Assembly (NCBI RefSeq): GCF_022870885.1
Contig: NZ_CP091509.1
Coordinates: forward strand, 248,001-312,000
From: Neisseria dumasiana
GTDB taxonomy: Bacteria > Pseudomonadota > Gammaproteobacteria > Burkholderiales > Neisseriaceae
Reading direction: 5' to 3'
Length of the DNA: 64,000 bases
This document shows positions 44,678-56,230 of the stretch, piece by piece; position 1 is the first letter of the stretch, and every line of letters starts with the position of its first letter. The position numbers and the translations under genes are program-made. The notes under the pieces were generated by a model, which did not search any database, was not told the origin of the DNA, and saw nothing but the letters and a program-made list of their open reading frames with translations.

Positions 44678-44709
44678 AGGCCGTCTGAAAAAGTTTTTTC
44701 AGACGGCCT
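44678..44709 (+). terminator. Inverted DUS terminator after yidC
   Basis: AGGCCGTCTGAAAAA and TTTTTCAGACGGCCT form a 15-bp stem with a 2-base loop, followed by TTTTG. Confidence 0.85.
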
Positions 44710-44772
44710 TTTTGTTTTTATGCCGTTTGGCCTGCAAACGATTTCCAAACTATGCAAAAACGCTTAAAAACG

Positions 44773-47287
<2,515 letters not shown>

Positions 47288-47385
47288 TGAAGGCTGCCTT
47301 CCTGTAACCGTAAAAATGTAAAAGTGCTGCAACCGGTTGTTGCAAAGCTTTTAACCTGGGAGACAACAGGCATCAATCAAACGTA

Positions 47386-47416
47386 AGGCCGTCTGAAAAA
47401 ACCATTCAGACGGCCT
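47386..47416 (+). terminator. Inverted DUS hairpin after gyrB
   Basis: AGGCCGTCTGAA (47386-47397) and TTCAGACGGCCT (47405-47416) form a 12-bp stem downstream of gyrB. Confidence 0.7.
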
Positions 47417-47491
47417 CACTTTATGGATAGGCAGTGTCGTAAAAGCAAGTTGATTGACTGTACACAACCCGCCTGAGCTTTTCGGCATGTT

Positions 47492-47689
47492 TTATTCTTG
47501 AGAGCTGTTGTTTTCAGCGGCCTGTTGCTCGCGCCAGATTTTCTGCTGTTCGTCGTATTTGGCCTTTTCATTCCAATAAATCGTTTGAATGCAGGCATCG
47601 CCGCAATCGCTGCCGCAGCATTCCCATGCTTCGGGCCGGATGGGTTCGGGGAGCAAATCTTCCGCTTTAAGTTTCGGGGTCGTATCCAT
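47492..47689 (-). CDS. Oxidoreductase-like (OXLD1-type) small Cys-rich protein
   Basis: The 65-residue protein has the compact signature PEAWECCGSDCGDACIQTIY, WNEKAKYDEQ, found in oxidoreductase-like domain proteins. Four clustered Cys suggest metal or Fe-S binding, but no reaction is established. It overlaps the preceding S4 gene by 23 bases (47667-47689), so the two are translationally coupled. Confidence 0.8.
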   Translation of the reverse strand: MDTTPKLKAEDLLPEPIRPEAWECCGSDCGDACIQTIYWNEKAKYDEQQKIWREQQAAENNSSQE

Positions 47690-47900
47690 CTAATATCTCC
47701 AACACCGCGCCGTCGAACTCAATGACATCGCCACCGCGTATCTTGGCTGTTTTACGGGTTTCCGTTTCGCCGTTGCGCAATACTTCGCCTGCGGCAATGG
47801 CTGCTTTGGCTTGCCCGCCGCTGTCGGTCAGGCCGGCCAATTTCAACAGGTCGCACAAAGCGATGTATTCGTTATCTTCTAAATAAACGGTTGCTTGCAT
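47667..47900 (-). CDS. S4-domain RNA-binding protein, YbcJ family
   Basis: The 77-residue protein is an S4-like fold: YIALCDLLKLAGLTDSGGQA, KAAIAAGEVLRNGETETRKT, and IRGGDVIEFDGAVLEIL. YbcJ-type proteins bind RNA; their cellular role is poorly defined. It is the first gene of a two-gene unit with the Cys-rich protein and divergent from catalase. Confidence 0.88.
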   Translation of the reverse strand: MQATVYLEDNEYIALCDLLKLAGLTDSGGQAKAAIAAGEVLRNGETETRKTAKIRGGDVIEFDGAVLEILDGYDPET

Positions 47901-48189
47901 GATTTTTTGTGTTATGGTGGTGTGATAACCTGTATTTTACGTCAAAATAAAAAGGTTCGATAATGTTAAAATAAACTATTGGTATTCAATTTTTGATTTA
48001 AAATAACTAAATTAAATCGAAGCCATAGTTTTAATAGCGAAAATCTTGCTGTATAGTTCGATCCATAGATTAAAGCAAATGAAATAAAGGGCTTCTGCCA
48101 TCGTTTTAGATAACATTTGCTGTTGTACGCTGAACAAACACACACACATTTTTTTTTAAACTATCGACATTTTTTAAGGAGCACAAACC

Positions 48190-49719
48190 ATGTCCAAATG
48201 TCCTGTAACCCACTTAACCATGAACAACGGCGCGCCCGTTGCCGATAACCAAAACAGCCTGTCTGCCGGTCCGCGCGGCCCGCTGTTGACTCAAGATATA
48301 TGGCTTCATGAAAAACTGGCCAACTTCGTGCGCGAAGTGATTCCCGAGCGTCGTATGCACGCTAAAGGTTCCGGTGCTTTCGGTACGTTCACCGTTACCC
48401 ACGACATCACTCAATATACCAAAGCCAAAATTTTCAGCCAAGTAGGCAAAAAAACCGAAATGTTCGCCCGCTTTACCACAGTAGCCGGTGAGCGCGGTGC
48501 GGCCGATGCCGAGCGCGACATCCGCGGTTTCGCCCTGAAGTTCTACACTGAAGAAGGCAACTGGGATATGGTGGGTAACAACACGCCCGTATTCTTCATG
48601 CGTGACCCGCGTAAATTCCCCGATTTGAACAAAGCGGTAAAACGCGATCCGCGCACCAATATGCGTTCCGCCACCAACAACTGGGACTTCTGGACCCTTC
48701 TGCCCGAAGCCTTCCACCAAGTAACCGTTGTGATGAGCGACCGCGGTATTCCTGCTTCTTACCGTCACATGCACGGTTTCGGCAGCCATACTTACAGCTT
48801 CATTAATGCACAAAACGAGCGTTTCTGGGTGAAATTCCATTTCCGTACCCAACAAGGCATTAAAAACCTGACTAACGAAGAAGCTGCCGCAATCATTGCC
48901 GATGACCGCGAAAGCCATCAGCGCGACCTGTATGAGTCTATCGAGAAAGGCGATTTCCCGAAATGGACCATGTATATCCAAGTGATGCCTGAAGCCGACG
49001 CAGAAAAAGTGCCTTACCATCCGTTTGACTTGACCAAAGTATGGCCCAAAGGCGATTACCCGCTGATCGAAGTAGGTGAGTTCGAACTGAACCGCAACCC
49101 TGAAAACTTCTTTGCCGATGTTGAGCAGTCTGCCTTTGCACCGAGCAATCTGGTTCCCGGTATCAGCGTATCTCCCGACCGCATGTTGCAAGCCCGCTTG
49201 TTTAACTATGCCGACGCACAGCGTTACCGCTTGGGTGTGAACCACCATCAAATTCCGGTGAACGCACCGCGCTGCCCCGTACACAGCAATGCCCGCGACG
49301 GTCAAGGCCGTGTTGACGGAAACTACGGCAGCACCCTGCATTACGAGCCGAACAGCTTCGGCCAATGGCAAGACCAAGCCCAATACGCCGAGCCGCCTTT
49401 GAAAATCAACGGTGATGCGGCACATTGGAACTACCGTGAAGACGACTCAGACTACTTCAGCCAACCGCGTGCCTTGTTCAACTTGATGAACAACGAGCAG
49501 AAAGAAGCCCTGTTCAAAAACACGGCTGCCGGTATGGGTGATGCGCTGGACTTCATCAAACACCGCCACATCCGCAACTGCTATGCTTGCGATCCGGCTT
49601 ACGGTGAAGGTGTTGCCAAAGCTCTGGGTATGACTGTTGCCGACGCAATGGCTGCCTACAAAACCGACCCCGCTATGGGCCAACCCGGTTTGTTGGACTT
49701 CAGCGATTACAAAGCATAA
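48190..49719 (+). CDS. katA: Monofunctional heme catalase
   Basis: The 509-residue small-subunit catalase converts hydrogen peroxide to water and oxygen. Catalytic His lies in [16 protein letters not shown], Asn in [19 protein letters not shown], and the heme-ligand Tyr in [20 protein letters not shown] precedes the ATG. The 289-base upstream gap is AT-rich with ATAG-containing repeats around 48029-48070 that only loosely resemble an OxyR site. It is followed by an inverted DUS shared with the convergent helicase. Confidence 0.96.
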   Translation: MSKCPVTHLTMNNGAPVADNQNSLSAGPRGPLLTQDIWLHEKLANFVREVIPERRMHAKGSGAFGTFTVTHDITQYTKAKIFSQVGKKTEMFARFTTVAGERGAADAERDIRGFALKFYTEEGNWDMVGNNTPVFFMRDPRKFPDLNKAVKRDPRTNMRSATNNWDFWTLLPEAFHQVTVVMSDRGIPASYRHMHGFGSHTYSFINAQNERFWVKFHFRTQQGIKNLTNEEAAAIIADDRESHQRDLYESIEKGDFPKWTMYIQVMPEADAEKVPYHPFDLTKVWPKGDYPLIEVGEFELNRNPENFFADVEQSAFAPSNLVPGISVSPDRMLQARLFNYADAQRYRLGVNHHQIPVNAPRCPVHSNARDGQGRVDGNYGSTLHYEPNSFGQWQDQAQYAEPPLKINGDAAHWNYREDDSDYFSQPRALFNLMNNEQKEALFKNTAAGMGDALDFIKHRHIRNCYACDPAYGEGVAKALGMTVADAMAAYKTDPAMGQPGLLDFSDYKA

Positions 49720-49761
49720 GTCGTTGTTGAGTTTGAAACCTTATTGAATTAAGGTAATTGT

Positions 49762-49792
49762 AAAGGCCGTCTGAAATTTTCAGACGGCCTTT
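49762..49792 (+). terminator. Inverted DUS terminator, katA/rhlE
   Basis: AAAGGCCGTCTGAAA and TTTCAGACGGCCTTT meet almost without a loop and lie between convergent genes. Confidence 0.7.
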
Positions 49793-49856
49793 GGTTTTGA
49801 AACAGTAATCACAGTAGGGCGGCATCTCCGCCCGCCGTTTCAGGTTATGTAGCCAG

Positions 49857-51248
49857 TCAAGCGCCGTAATTGGGTTGGAGCAAAGCGCATTGGGGGCGTT
49901 CGCGGCGGCTGCGGCGGCTGCGTCCGGCGATTTTGCCGCAGGCTGCTCCGGGGTCGGTGGCGCGTTCGGCTTGGCGTTCGTTGCGGCTGTCGCGTTGGCG
50001 GGCTTCGCGGGGAGGGCGTTCGCTGCGCTCGCTGCGTTCGCGGCGGCTGCGTGTTGAAGCAGCCGGTGCGGCAACGGTTTCGGCGGGGTTGCCCCACCAG
50101 CTCGGTTCGAAGCCTTCGATGCGTTCTACTTCGATGGTGCTGCCGGTCAGCTCTTTGATAGCTTCGAACATTTTTTGTTCTTGTTCGTCCATCAATGAGA
50201 TGGCTACGCCGTCGGCACCGGCGCGTCCGGTGCGCCCGATGCGGTGGACGTAGTCTTCGGGCTGGGTGGGCAGTTCGTAGTTGATGACGAAGGGCAGTTC
50301 GGCGATGTCGAGACCGCGGGCGGCTACGTCGGTGGCAACCAGCACGCGCAGCGAGCCTTCTTTGAAGGCGTTGAGGGTTTCGAGACGGTTTTGCTGCGAT
50401 TTGTCGCCGTGAATGGCTTGGGCGGCGATTTGGCGGCGCAGGAGATCGCGGGTTACTTGGTCGACGCTTTGTTTGGTTTTGCAGAACACAATCACTTGGT
50501 TCATGCATAAATCGACGATCAGCCGTTCGAGCAGGTTGCGCTTGCGCATGGTGTCGACGGCGATAACGTGCTGTTCGACGTTGGCGTTGGTGGTGTTTTG
50601 GGCGGCCACTTCCACTTGCTCGGGGCTGTTCATGAAGTCTTGCGCCAGCTTGCGGATGGGCGGGGCGAAGGTGGCGGAAAACAGTAGGGTTTGGCGTTGC
50701 TTCGGCAGCATCTGCATGATGGTGCGGATGTCGTCGATAAAGCCCATGTCGAGCATACGGTCGGCTTCGTCGAGTACGACGATTTCGACTTTGCTGAAGT
50801 TGATGTTTTTTTGTTTTACATGGTCGAGCAGGCGGCCGACGGTGGCGACGACGATTTCGCAGCCGGCGCGCAGGTCGGCGGTTTGTTTGTCCATGTTGAC
50901 GCCGCCGAAAAGTACGGTGTGGCGCAACGGCAGGTTTTTAATGTAGTTTTGTACGTTTTGGTCGATTTGGTCGGCCAGCTCGCGGGTGGGGGTCAGCACC
51001 AGCATGCGCACGGGGTGCATGGCGGGGGAGGTGCTGGGGGTGGCGTAGCGTTTGAGCCGCTCGAGGCTGGGCAGCATGAAGGCGGCGGTTTTGCCGGTGC
51101 CGGTTTGGGCGGCGGCGAGAAGGTCGTGTCCGGCCAAGGCCTTGGGAATGGCGGCGGCCTGAATCGGCGTGGGGGTTTCGTAGCCTTGGTCGGTGAGGGC
51201 GGCAACGATTTCGCTGCCCAAGCCGAGAGATGAGAAAGTCGGGTTCAT
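49857..51248 (-). CDS. rhlE: DEAD-box RNA helicase, RhlE type
   Basis: The 463-residue protein has a Q motif near FSSLGLGSEIVAALTDQGYE, motif I AAAQTGTGKTAAFMLPSL, DEAD in VLDEADRMLDMGFIDDI, SAT in LLFSATFAPPIRKL, motif V DVAARGLDIAELPFVINYEL, and motif VI HRIGRTGR. The tail (about 385-463) is Arg/Ser/Glu/Ala-rich and disordered, probably for RNA contact. It remodels RNA, likely in ribosome assembly or decay. The symbol is by family; other DEAD-box names are possible. Confidence 0.92.
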   Translation of the reverse strand: MNPTFSSLGLGSEIVAALTDQGYETPTPIQAAAIPKALAGHDLLAAAQTGTGKTAAFMLPSLERLKRYATPSTSPAMHPVRMLVLTPTRELADQIDQNVQNYIKNLPLRHTVLFGGVNMDKQTADLRAGCEIVVATVGRLLDHVKQKNINFSKVEIVVLDEADRMLDMGFIDDIRTIMQMLPKQRQTLLFSATFAPPIRKLAQDFMNSPEQVEVAAQNTTNANVEQHVIAVDTMRKRNLLERLIVDLCMNQVIVFCKTKQSVDQVTRDLLRRQIAAQAIHGDKSQQNRLETLNAFKEGSLRVLVATDVAARGLDIAELPFVINYELPTQPEDYVHRIGRTGRAGADGVAISLMDEQEQKMFEAIKELTGSTIEVERIEGFEPSWWGNPAETVAAPAASTRSRRERSERSERPPREARQRDSRNERQAERATDPGAACGKIAGRSRRSRRERPQCALLQPNYGA

Positions 51249-51622
51249 GGTTTTGTACTTTTGTTTTCGTTTCAGACGGCCTGTTTTGTTGGCGGATGCC
51301 GTCTGAATGGGTTAACGGTCGGGTAGGGCGTTGTGTTGTGATCAGGATACGGGAAGCCGGTGCTTAATCTGTGGTGGCGTTGCGTTGGGCTTCACCGGGG
51401 CGGGCGGTTTTGGTTGTTGCCTGCCGAAGGAAAACGGGTGCTTATTATGCCATAAATTGCGGGGCTTTTTAGCTGCCTGAGCAGGCGGGTGTGTTTCTGT
51501 TCGGGGTTAAGGTATGAGGCCGTCTGAAAGCTTTGGTTCCCAATTGGGGTGAAGGGGCGGAAATGTTTTAACGAAGCTCGCAAGTTCGCTTTCAGACGGC
51601 CTTATGTTTCAGACGGCCTTTT
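51249..51622. other. Intergenic region with DUS pairs
   Basis: This 374-base gap has no gene. It contains an inverted DUS pair at 51272-51307 (one AG, one AT type) and a wide pair (AGGCCGTCTGAAAGC at 51517-51531 with its complement at 51588-51602). A further DUS at 51606-51617 abuts the recC stop. It should hold the rhlE promoter and the recC terminator. Confidence 0.6.
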
Positions 51623-54600
51623 TCAATCGTTTTCCGTCGGCGGTGCGGTGAGTTCGATTAAAGGGGCGAGCAGGTCTGCGGTGATGTTCCAAAAGAGGGT
51701 GGAAGCGGTGGGGTCTTCTTCATCGCTGCCGAACACCAGCGCGACTTCGGGATAGCTTTTTTGGCCGGCCGTGTGCGAGCCGCCGTGGTAAAGCTTATAG
51801 GCTTCGCTTAAGGCTTTACTTTGGTCGTTGGTTTTATTCCATTCTTGGGCAGCTTTGTAATTCACGCGCGGGAAGAACGGCAGCGGGCGGCTTTGGCCTA
51901 TTTGGTAATACTCCAGCCATTGTTGCAGGGCTTCGGCTGCTTTTTGTTGCGGAATCTCGATGAGGGTTTGCGGTTGTTCGGGCAGCAGGATATGGGTTTG
52001 GTACTGTTCGGTTTCAGACGGCCTCACGGCGCAGAAAATCAAATGTTCGAGTAAAACGGCGAGCTGTTCGGGCGCTTTGAATGCTTGACCGGGGAAGTAA
52101 ATCTGCCCGTGGCGGTAAAGATGGTTGAGGCTGCCTTCGAGGGTGTGCGCGCCGACGGTAAGGGTGTAGGGCGCGGGCGGCAGTTTGGGGCTGGTCACTA
52201 AGGTGTGGTCGAGCGATTTGGCGGCGGTTTGGAAACGGTTTTGCCACAGTGCGCCCAATTCGCCTGCGGGCAGCAGGCTTTCGGCTTGCAGGCGGCTTTC
52301 GAGGCGGCCGAAGTCTTCGTTATGGCGGCGGGCGGCGGTGTATTCGGCGGTGATGCGTGCGGATTGTTGCGGCTCGAAAGGTTCGGCGGCATCCCATGCT
52401 TGGTCGCGGTAGGGTTTCTGCCAATGCAGGGTGTTGTGCAGCCAGTTGCGGACGGGGTTTTTCCAAAAGCGGATAAATTCGTGGTGGGCAACGGTGTGGG
52501 CGGGTTCGGCTTCTTGCAGCGGCGTACTGAAGAAAGGCAAGGGTGTTTCGGGCGGGCGGTTGAGGGCTTCGGCGTAATCGCTGCGGGTGCTGCCGAGGCC
52601 GTCTGAAAGGGCTTCGGGGGTGAAATAACGGTGCGAGAAGGGTTGCAGCGGGTGCTGTTTTATCCAATGTTTGTGCAGCTCTTGTGAAGAGCGGCCGGTC
52701 ATGGCGGCGAGGGTGTCGATGAGTTCGCCGAGCAGGGCGGAGGGGGCAAGGGGCTGGTCGGTGCGGATGTCGCGGCCGATATAGGATAGGTAAAGGATAT
52801 GGCGCGCGCTCATCACGGCTTCGAGAAACAGGTAGCGGTCGTCGTCGCGGCGGGCGCGGTCGCCTTTTTGCGGGTGGCGGGCGATGAGGTCGAAGGCGGC
52901 GGCTTTGGTGTTGCGGGGGAAGTCGCCGTCGTTGAGGCCGAGCAGGCAGATCATTTTGAAGGGCAGGCTGCGCATCGGCACCATGCTGCAAAAGGTGATG
53001 CCGCCGCGTAGAAATCCGGCTTGGCTTTCGCTGTCGAGAAAGCGGCCGATGTGACGGATAACGGTTTGGCGCGGCAAGGTGCCGCTAAAGCCTGCCAGTT
53101 CGGCTTCTTCCTGCCAGCGGGCGAGGGCTTGGGTAAGTCGCTGCCAAGCGTATTGGCCGTCGGTATCGGTGGCGGTCAGGGCGGCAGTAAGGTTGCGGAT
53201 GCGTTCCGTCCATTCCGGCACGGAGGCGGGTTGCCGCCACAGGCGGGCGGTTGCGGTGAGGGTGCGGATAAGTGCGCTGAAGCGGCTGAGTACGGCGGTG
53301 TGGTTGGGGTTGGCGTGCCATGCGCTGATGCGCTGCCACAGCGGGTGGCGGCTTTCGGGCAGCATCCAGCCGAGGGCGAGGCGTTCCAGCCCTTGTTGCC
53401 AAGTAAACAGATTGTTGGTGCCGCCGCGCATGTGTTCGTCGGTGCCCCAGTGTACGTTGAGTGCGGCGATGGTGTCGTGCAGCAGCGGCAGGTCGTCGCG
53501 GGTCAGCTCGAAGCGTTGTAGCACAAGGTCGTTTTCGAGCAGCGGCAGCAGCAGGTTGACTTCAAAACGGCTTTCGAGCAGCTCCAGGGCTTGGGCGAGT
53601 GCTTGAAACAGGGGTTGGCGGCGGCTGATTTTAACGTCGGATACCGAATAGGGCAGGGCGCGGCTGCCTGCCTGCTGTTGCCCGAACACGGCTTCGATAA
53701 AGGGGCTGTAGGGTTCGATATCGGGCGTGAGTACGGCGATGTCGTGCGGCTGCCAATCGGGATGCTGATCGAGCACTTGCAGCAGTTTGTCTTTGAGAAT
53801 GTGCAGTTCGCGCAGGGGGCTGTGCGCGGATACGGCCTGTATCGATCCGTCGTTTAAGTCGGGTTGGGGCAGGCCGTTTGGGTTTTCAGACGGCATCGAC
53901 AGGGTTTGGATGTCGTATTGCAAACGCCGCAGCAGCGTGGGCGGGGCCGTCTGAAAAGGTTCTTCGTCGAATACGGAAATTTCGTGTTTGGGTATGTCGG
54001 TGAGCGCGTCGAAAAAGTCGCGCCCCTGTTTGCCCAGCGAAGCGAGCAGCGGGTGGCCGGAAAGGCTTAAATCGGCATCGTCTTCCTGTTGGAGGATTTG
54101 CGCCGCTTCAATTACGTTGCCCCAATAGCCGCTGCTGGGGTTGAGCGCGAAAATGTGCACGTCGCAATGTTCGGCCAGCGCCTGCAACAGTTGCAGATAC
54201 ATCGGTGCCATGGTGGCGATGCCGAAAACACAGTAGCGGCGGGGCAGGTGCTGCGGGTCGAGCGAATCGAGCAGCTGCCGCCACAAGCCGACGCGGTGCG
54301 GGGTGTGTTGCGAGCCGTCGTCGAGATAACGCCACAAAACGGCCTGCCATGCTTCGTCGCCGCCCAAGCCGACGGTTTTGCCCTGCTGCCAAGCGTCTAT
54401 CCATTGCGGGCGGTACACGAGGTATTGGTCGAAAATATCGGCCAGTTGTCCGGCAAGCTGGTAGGCTGCGGTAGGGCTGTCGGCAAGATAGCTGTGCAGG
54501 GCTTCATGCACGGGAAGGTATTCGGCGGCCGTCTGAAAACCGCTGCTTTGAAACAGGTCGAGCAGCCGCCAACGCATCACTTCGGGAAAAAACGGGCTGA

Positions 54601-54847
54601 GTGCGGGAATGCCCGGAATAAACCGCCGCATCAGCTGCCATGCCAAGCCGGCGGGCAGGCTGAAATTCAGGTTGGCCGCAATGCCGGTTTCGCGCGCCAG
54701 ATAGGTGTTGAGATACCGCCGCATGCCTTGGCTCTGCACCACGATTTCTTCCGGCTCGAAAGGGTTTTCGGGCGGTTGCAGGCGGTGTACCTGAGCAAAC
54801 AGGGCGGCTAAGTCTTCGAGGCGGTTGGACTGGTAGAGGTAAAGCAT
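51623..54847 (-). CDS. recC: Exodeoxyribonuclease V gamma subunit
   Basis: The 1074-residue protein has the N-terminus MLYLYQSNRLEDLAALFAQV, the helicase-like fold signature EEIVVQSQGMRRYLNTYLAR, DIAVLTPDIEPYSPFIEAVF, and RSLPFKMICLLGLNDGDFPR. RecC recognises Chi and threads strands in the RecBCD repair enzyme. Length is typical. recB and recD are not next to it in this window, as usual in Neisseria. Confidence 0.93.
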   Translation of the reverse strand: MLYLYQSNRLEDLAALFAQVHRLQPPENPFEPEEIVVQSQGMRRYLNTYLARETGIAANLNFSLPAGLAWQLMRRFIPGIPALSPFFPEVMRWRLLDLFQSSGFQTAAEYLPVHEALHSYLADSPTAAYQLAGQLADIFDQYLVYRPQWIDAWQQGKTVGLGGDEAWQAVLWRYLDDGSQHTPHRVGLWRQLLDSLDPQHLPRRYCVFGIATMAPMYLQLLQALAEHCDVHIFALNPSSGYWGNVIEAAQILQQEDDADLSLSGHPLLASLGKQGRDFFDALTDIPKHEISVFDEEPFQTAPPTLLRRLQYDIQTLSMPSENPNGLPQPDLNDGSIQAVSAHSPLRELHILKDKLLQVLDQHPDWQPHDIAVLTPDIEPYSPFIEAVFGQQQAGSRALPYSVSDVKISRRQPLFQALAQALELLESRFEVNLLLPLLENDLVLQRFELTRDDLPLLHDTIAALNVHWGTDEHMRGGTNNLFTWQQGLERLALGWMLPESRHPLWQRISAWHANPNHTAVLSRFSALIRTLTATARLWRQPASVPEWTERIRNLTAALTATDTDGQYAWQRLTQALARWQEEAELAGFSGTLPRQTVIRHIGRFLDSESQAGFLRGGITFCSMVPMRSLPFKMICLLGLNDGDFPRNTKAAAFDLIARHPQKGDRARRDDDRYLFLEAVMSARHILYLSYIGRDIRTDQPLAPSALLGELIDTLAAMTGRSSQELHKHWIKQHPLQPFSHRYFTPEALSDGLGSTRSDYAEALNRPPETPLPFFSTPLQEAEPAHTVAHHEFIRFWKNPVRNWLHNTLHWQKPYRDQAWDAAEPFEPQQSARITAEYTAARRHNEDFGRLESRLQAESLLPAGELGALWQNRFQTAAKSLDHTLVTSPKLPPAPYTLTVGAHTLEGSLNHLYRHGQIYFPGQAFKAPEQLAVLLEHLIFCAVRPSETEQYQTHILLPEQPQTLIEIPQQKAAEALQQWLEYYQIGQSRPLPFFPRVNYKAAQEWNKTNDQSKALSEAYKLYHGGSHTAGQKSYPEVALVFGSDEEDPTASTLFWNITADLLAPLIELTAPPTEND

Positions 54848-54923
54848 GGCGGGTGCGGGGCGATAATTAATAGGGCGATTATAATCAAATACGGGCGGGG
54901 CTTCTGAAAAAAGCTGGGCAGGG

Positions 54924-54999
54924 TATAGTTCATCCGCTTCAATTTAATAACAAAACCGTCATGTTCCGGCATGACGCATTTGTTAAGTTGACTGACTAT
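54924..54999. repeat. Short CREE-ended repeat with a hairpin core
   Basis: TATAGTTCATCCGCTTCAAT on the left and AAGTTGACTGACTATG on the right resemble CREE termini. The core is CCGTCATGTTCCGGCATGACG, a small palindrome, rather than the usual Correia core. The larger relative is at 58243-58383. Confidence 0.6.
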
Positions 55000-55025
55000 G
55001 TCGGGCGGTGAATCCGGGTAGTTTA

Positions 55026-55058
55026 AGGCCGTCTGAACCATGCGTTTCAGACGGCCTG
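55026..55058 (-). terminator. Inverted DUS terminator of ppk2
   Basis: AGGCCGTCTGAA (55026-55037) and TTCAGACGGCCT (55047-55058) lie 26 bases past the ppk2 stop on the minus strand. Confidence 0.75.
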
Positions 55059-55083
55059 ACGCTTTGGGTGTGTTGCCGGAAAC

Positions 55084-56025
55084 TTAATCGGCAATGATAT
55101 CGAAATTATTATCGGTGAACTTGGTGTCCGGCACTTTCACAATCAGCGGGTCCACTTCGCCGATGGCTTTCAAGTCTTTGCCCGGGTAGTCGAGAGAGTG
55201 CAGGAAGTAGCGGATACAGTTCAAGCGGGCGCGTTTTTTATCGTCTGATTTAATAATCGTCCACGGTGCGTCGCCGGTGTGCGTGTGGAAGAACATCGCG
55301 TTTTTCGCATCGGTGTAGTCGTCCCAGCGGTCGAGCGACTGAATATCCACGGGCGAAAGTTTCCAGTGTTTCAGCGGATCGTCGCGGCGGGAAATAAAGC
55401 GGCGCAACTGCTCTTCGCGGCTCACCGAAAACCAGAATTTAAACAGATGGATACCGCTGGCCACCAGCATACGCTCGAATTCGGGCGTTTGGCGCATAAA
55501 CAGCAGGTATTCGTGCGGCTGGCAGAAGCCCATCACACGCTCTACACCGGCGCGGTTGTACCAAGAACGGTCGAAAAACACGATTTCGCCGGCGGTGGGC
55601 AGATTTTGGATATAGCGTTGGAAATACCATTGGCCGCGTTCGGTTTCGGTAGGCTTTTCCAAAGCCACCACGCGTGCGCCGCGCGGGTTTAAATGTTCCA
55701 TATAACGTTTGATCGTGCCGCCTTTGCCTGCGGCGTCGCGCCCTTCAAACAGGCCGACGATGCGCTGGCCGGTGTCTTTCACCCAGCTTTGCACTTTCAA
55801 CAGCTCGATTTGCAGCTTCTTTTTTTCTTTTTCATAAACGCTGCGGCTCATGCGTGTGCGGTAGGGATAATTTTCAGGAAGGGGCGCAGAACCGGAGTCT
55901 TCGGGGCTGACACGGCCTTTATGCTCCAAAACCGCTTTTTCAAACACTTTCAATTCTGCTTTTTTATCGCCCAGCGTTACCGGCTCGAAGGGTTTTAACT
56001 GCTGCTCTGCGGGTTGGTCGGTCAT
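55084..56025 (-). CDS. ppk2: Polyphosphate kinase 2
   Basis: The 313-residue single-domain PPK2 uses polyphosphate to phosphorylate nucleotides (NDP or NMP). Walker A is VGLFEGRDAAGKGGTIKRYM, Walker B VFFDRSWYNRAGVERVMGF, and the lid FSVSREEQLRRFISRRDDPL. The N-terminal 60 residues are an extension seen in class I members. AGGAG precedes the ATG. NDP versus NMP preference cannot be set by eye. Confidence 0.94.
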   Translation of the reverse strand: MTDQPAEQQLKPFEPVTLGDKKAELKVFEKAVLEHKGRVSPEDSGSAPLPENYPYRTRMSRSVYEKEKKKLQIELLKVQSWVKDTGQRIVGLFEGRDAAGKGGTIKRYMEHLNPRGARVVALEKPTETERGQWYFQRYIQNLPTAGEIVFFDRSWYNRAGVERVMGFCQPHEYLLFMRQTPEFERMLVASGIHLFKFWFSVSREEQLRRFISRRDDPLKHWKLSPVDIQSLDRWDDYTDAKNAMFFHTHTGDAPWTIIKSDDKKRARLNCIRYFLHSLDYPGKDLKAIGEVDPLIVKVPDTKFTDNNFDIIAD

Positions 56026-56230
56026 ATTGGCTGCTCCTTTTGTTAAGTAGGTGATTAATATGTATAACTATTGTCAATCTGATTCTACTCCTTTTTACAT
56101 AAACAAACAAAAAACGCTAAAGGAAATGACAGCGTTTTTTGCCCGGCCGCCACACACCCCGCGCACCGAAAAAGCCGTCGGCCGCCGCCCGTTGCCGTTA
56201 TAATAACGCCTTTTATCCACGCTACCCGCC

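Noticed and set aside
48020..48075. Possible OxyR operator upstream of catalase
   Set aside because: Several ATAG words occur, but spacing and inverted CTAT partners do not fit the ATAG-N7-CTAT pattern.
50691..51233. Open frame on the plus strand opposite rhlE
   Set aside because: It is an antisense shadow of the helicase gene, Gly/Val-rich without any motif.
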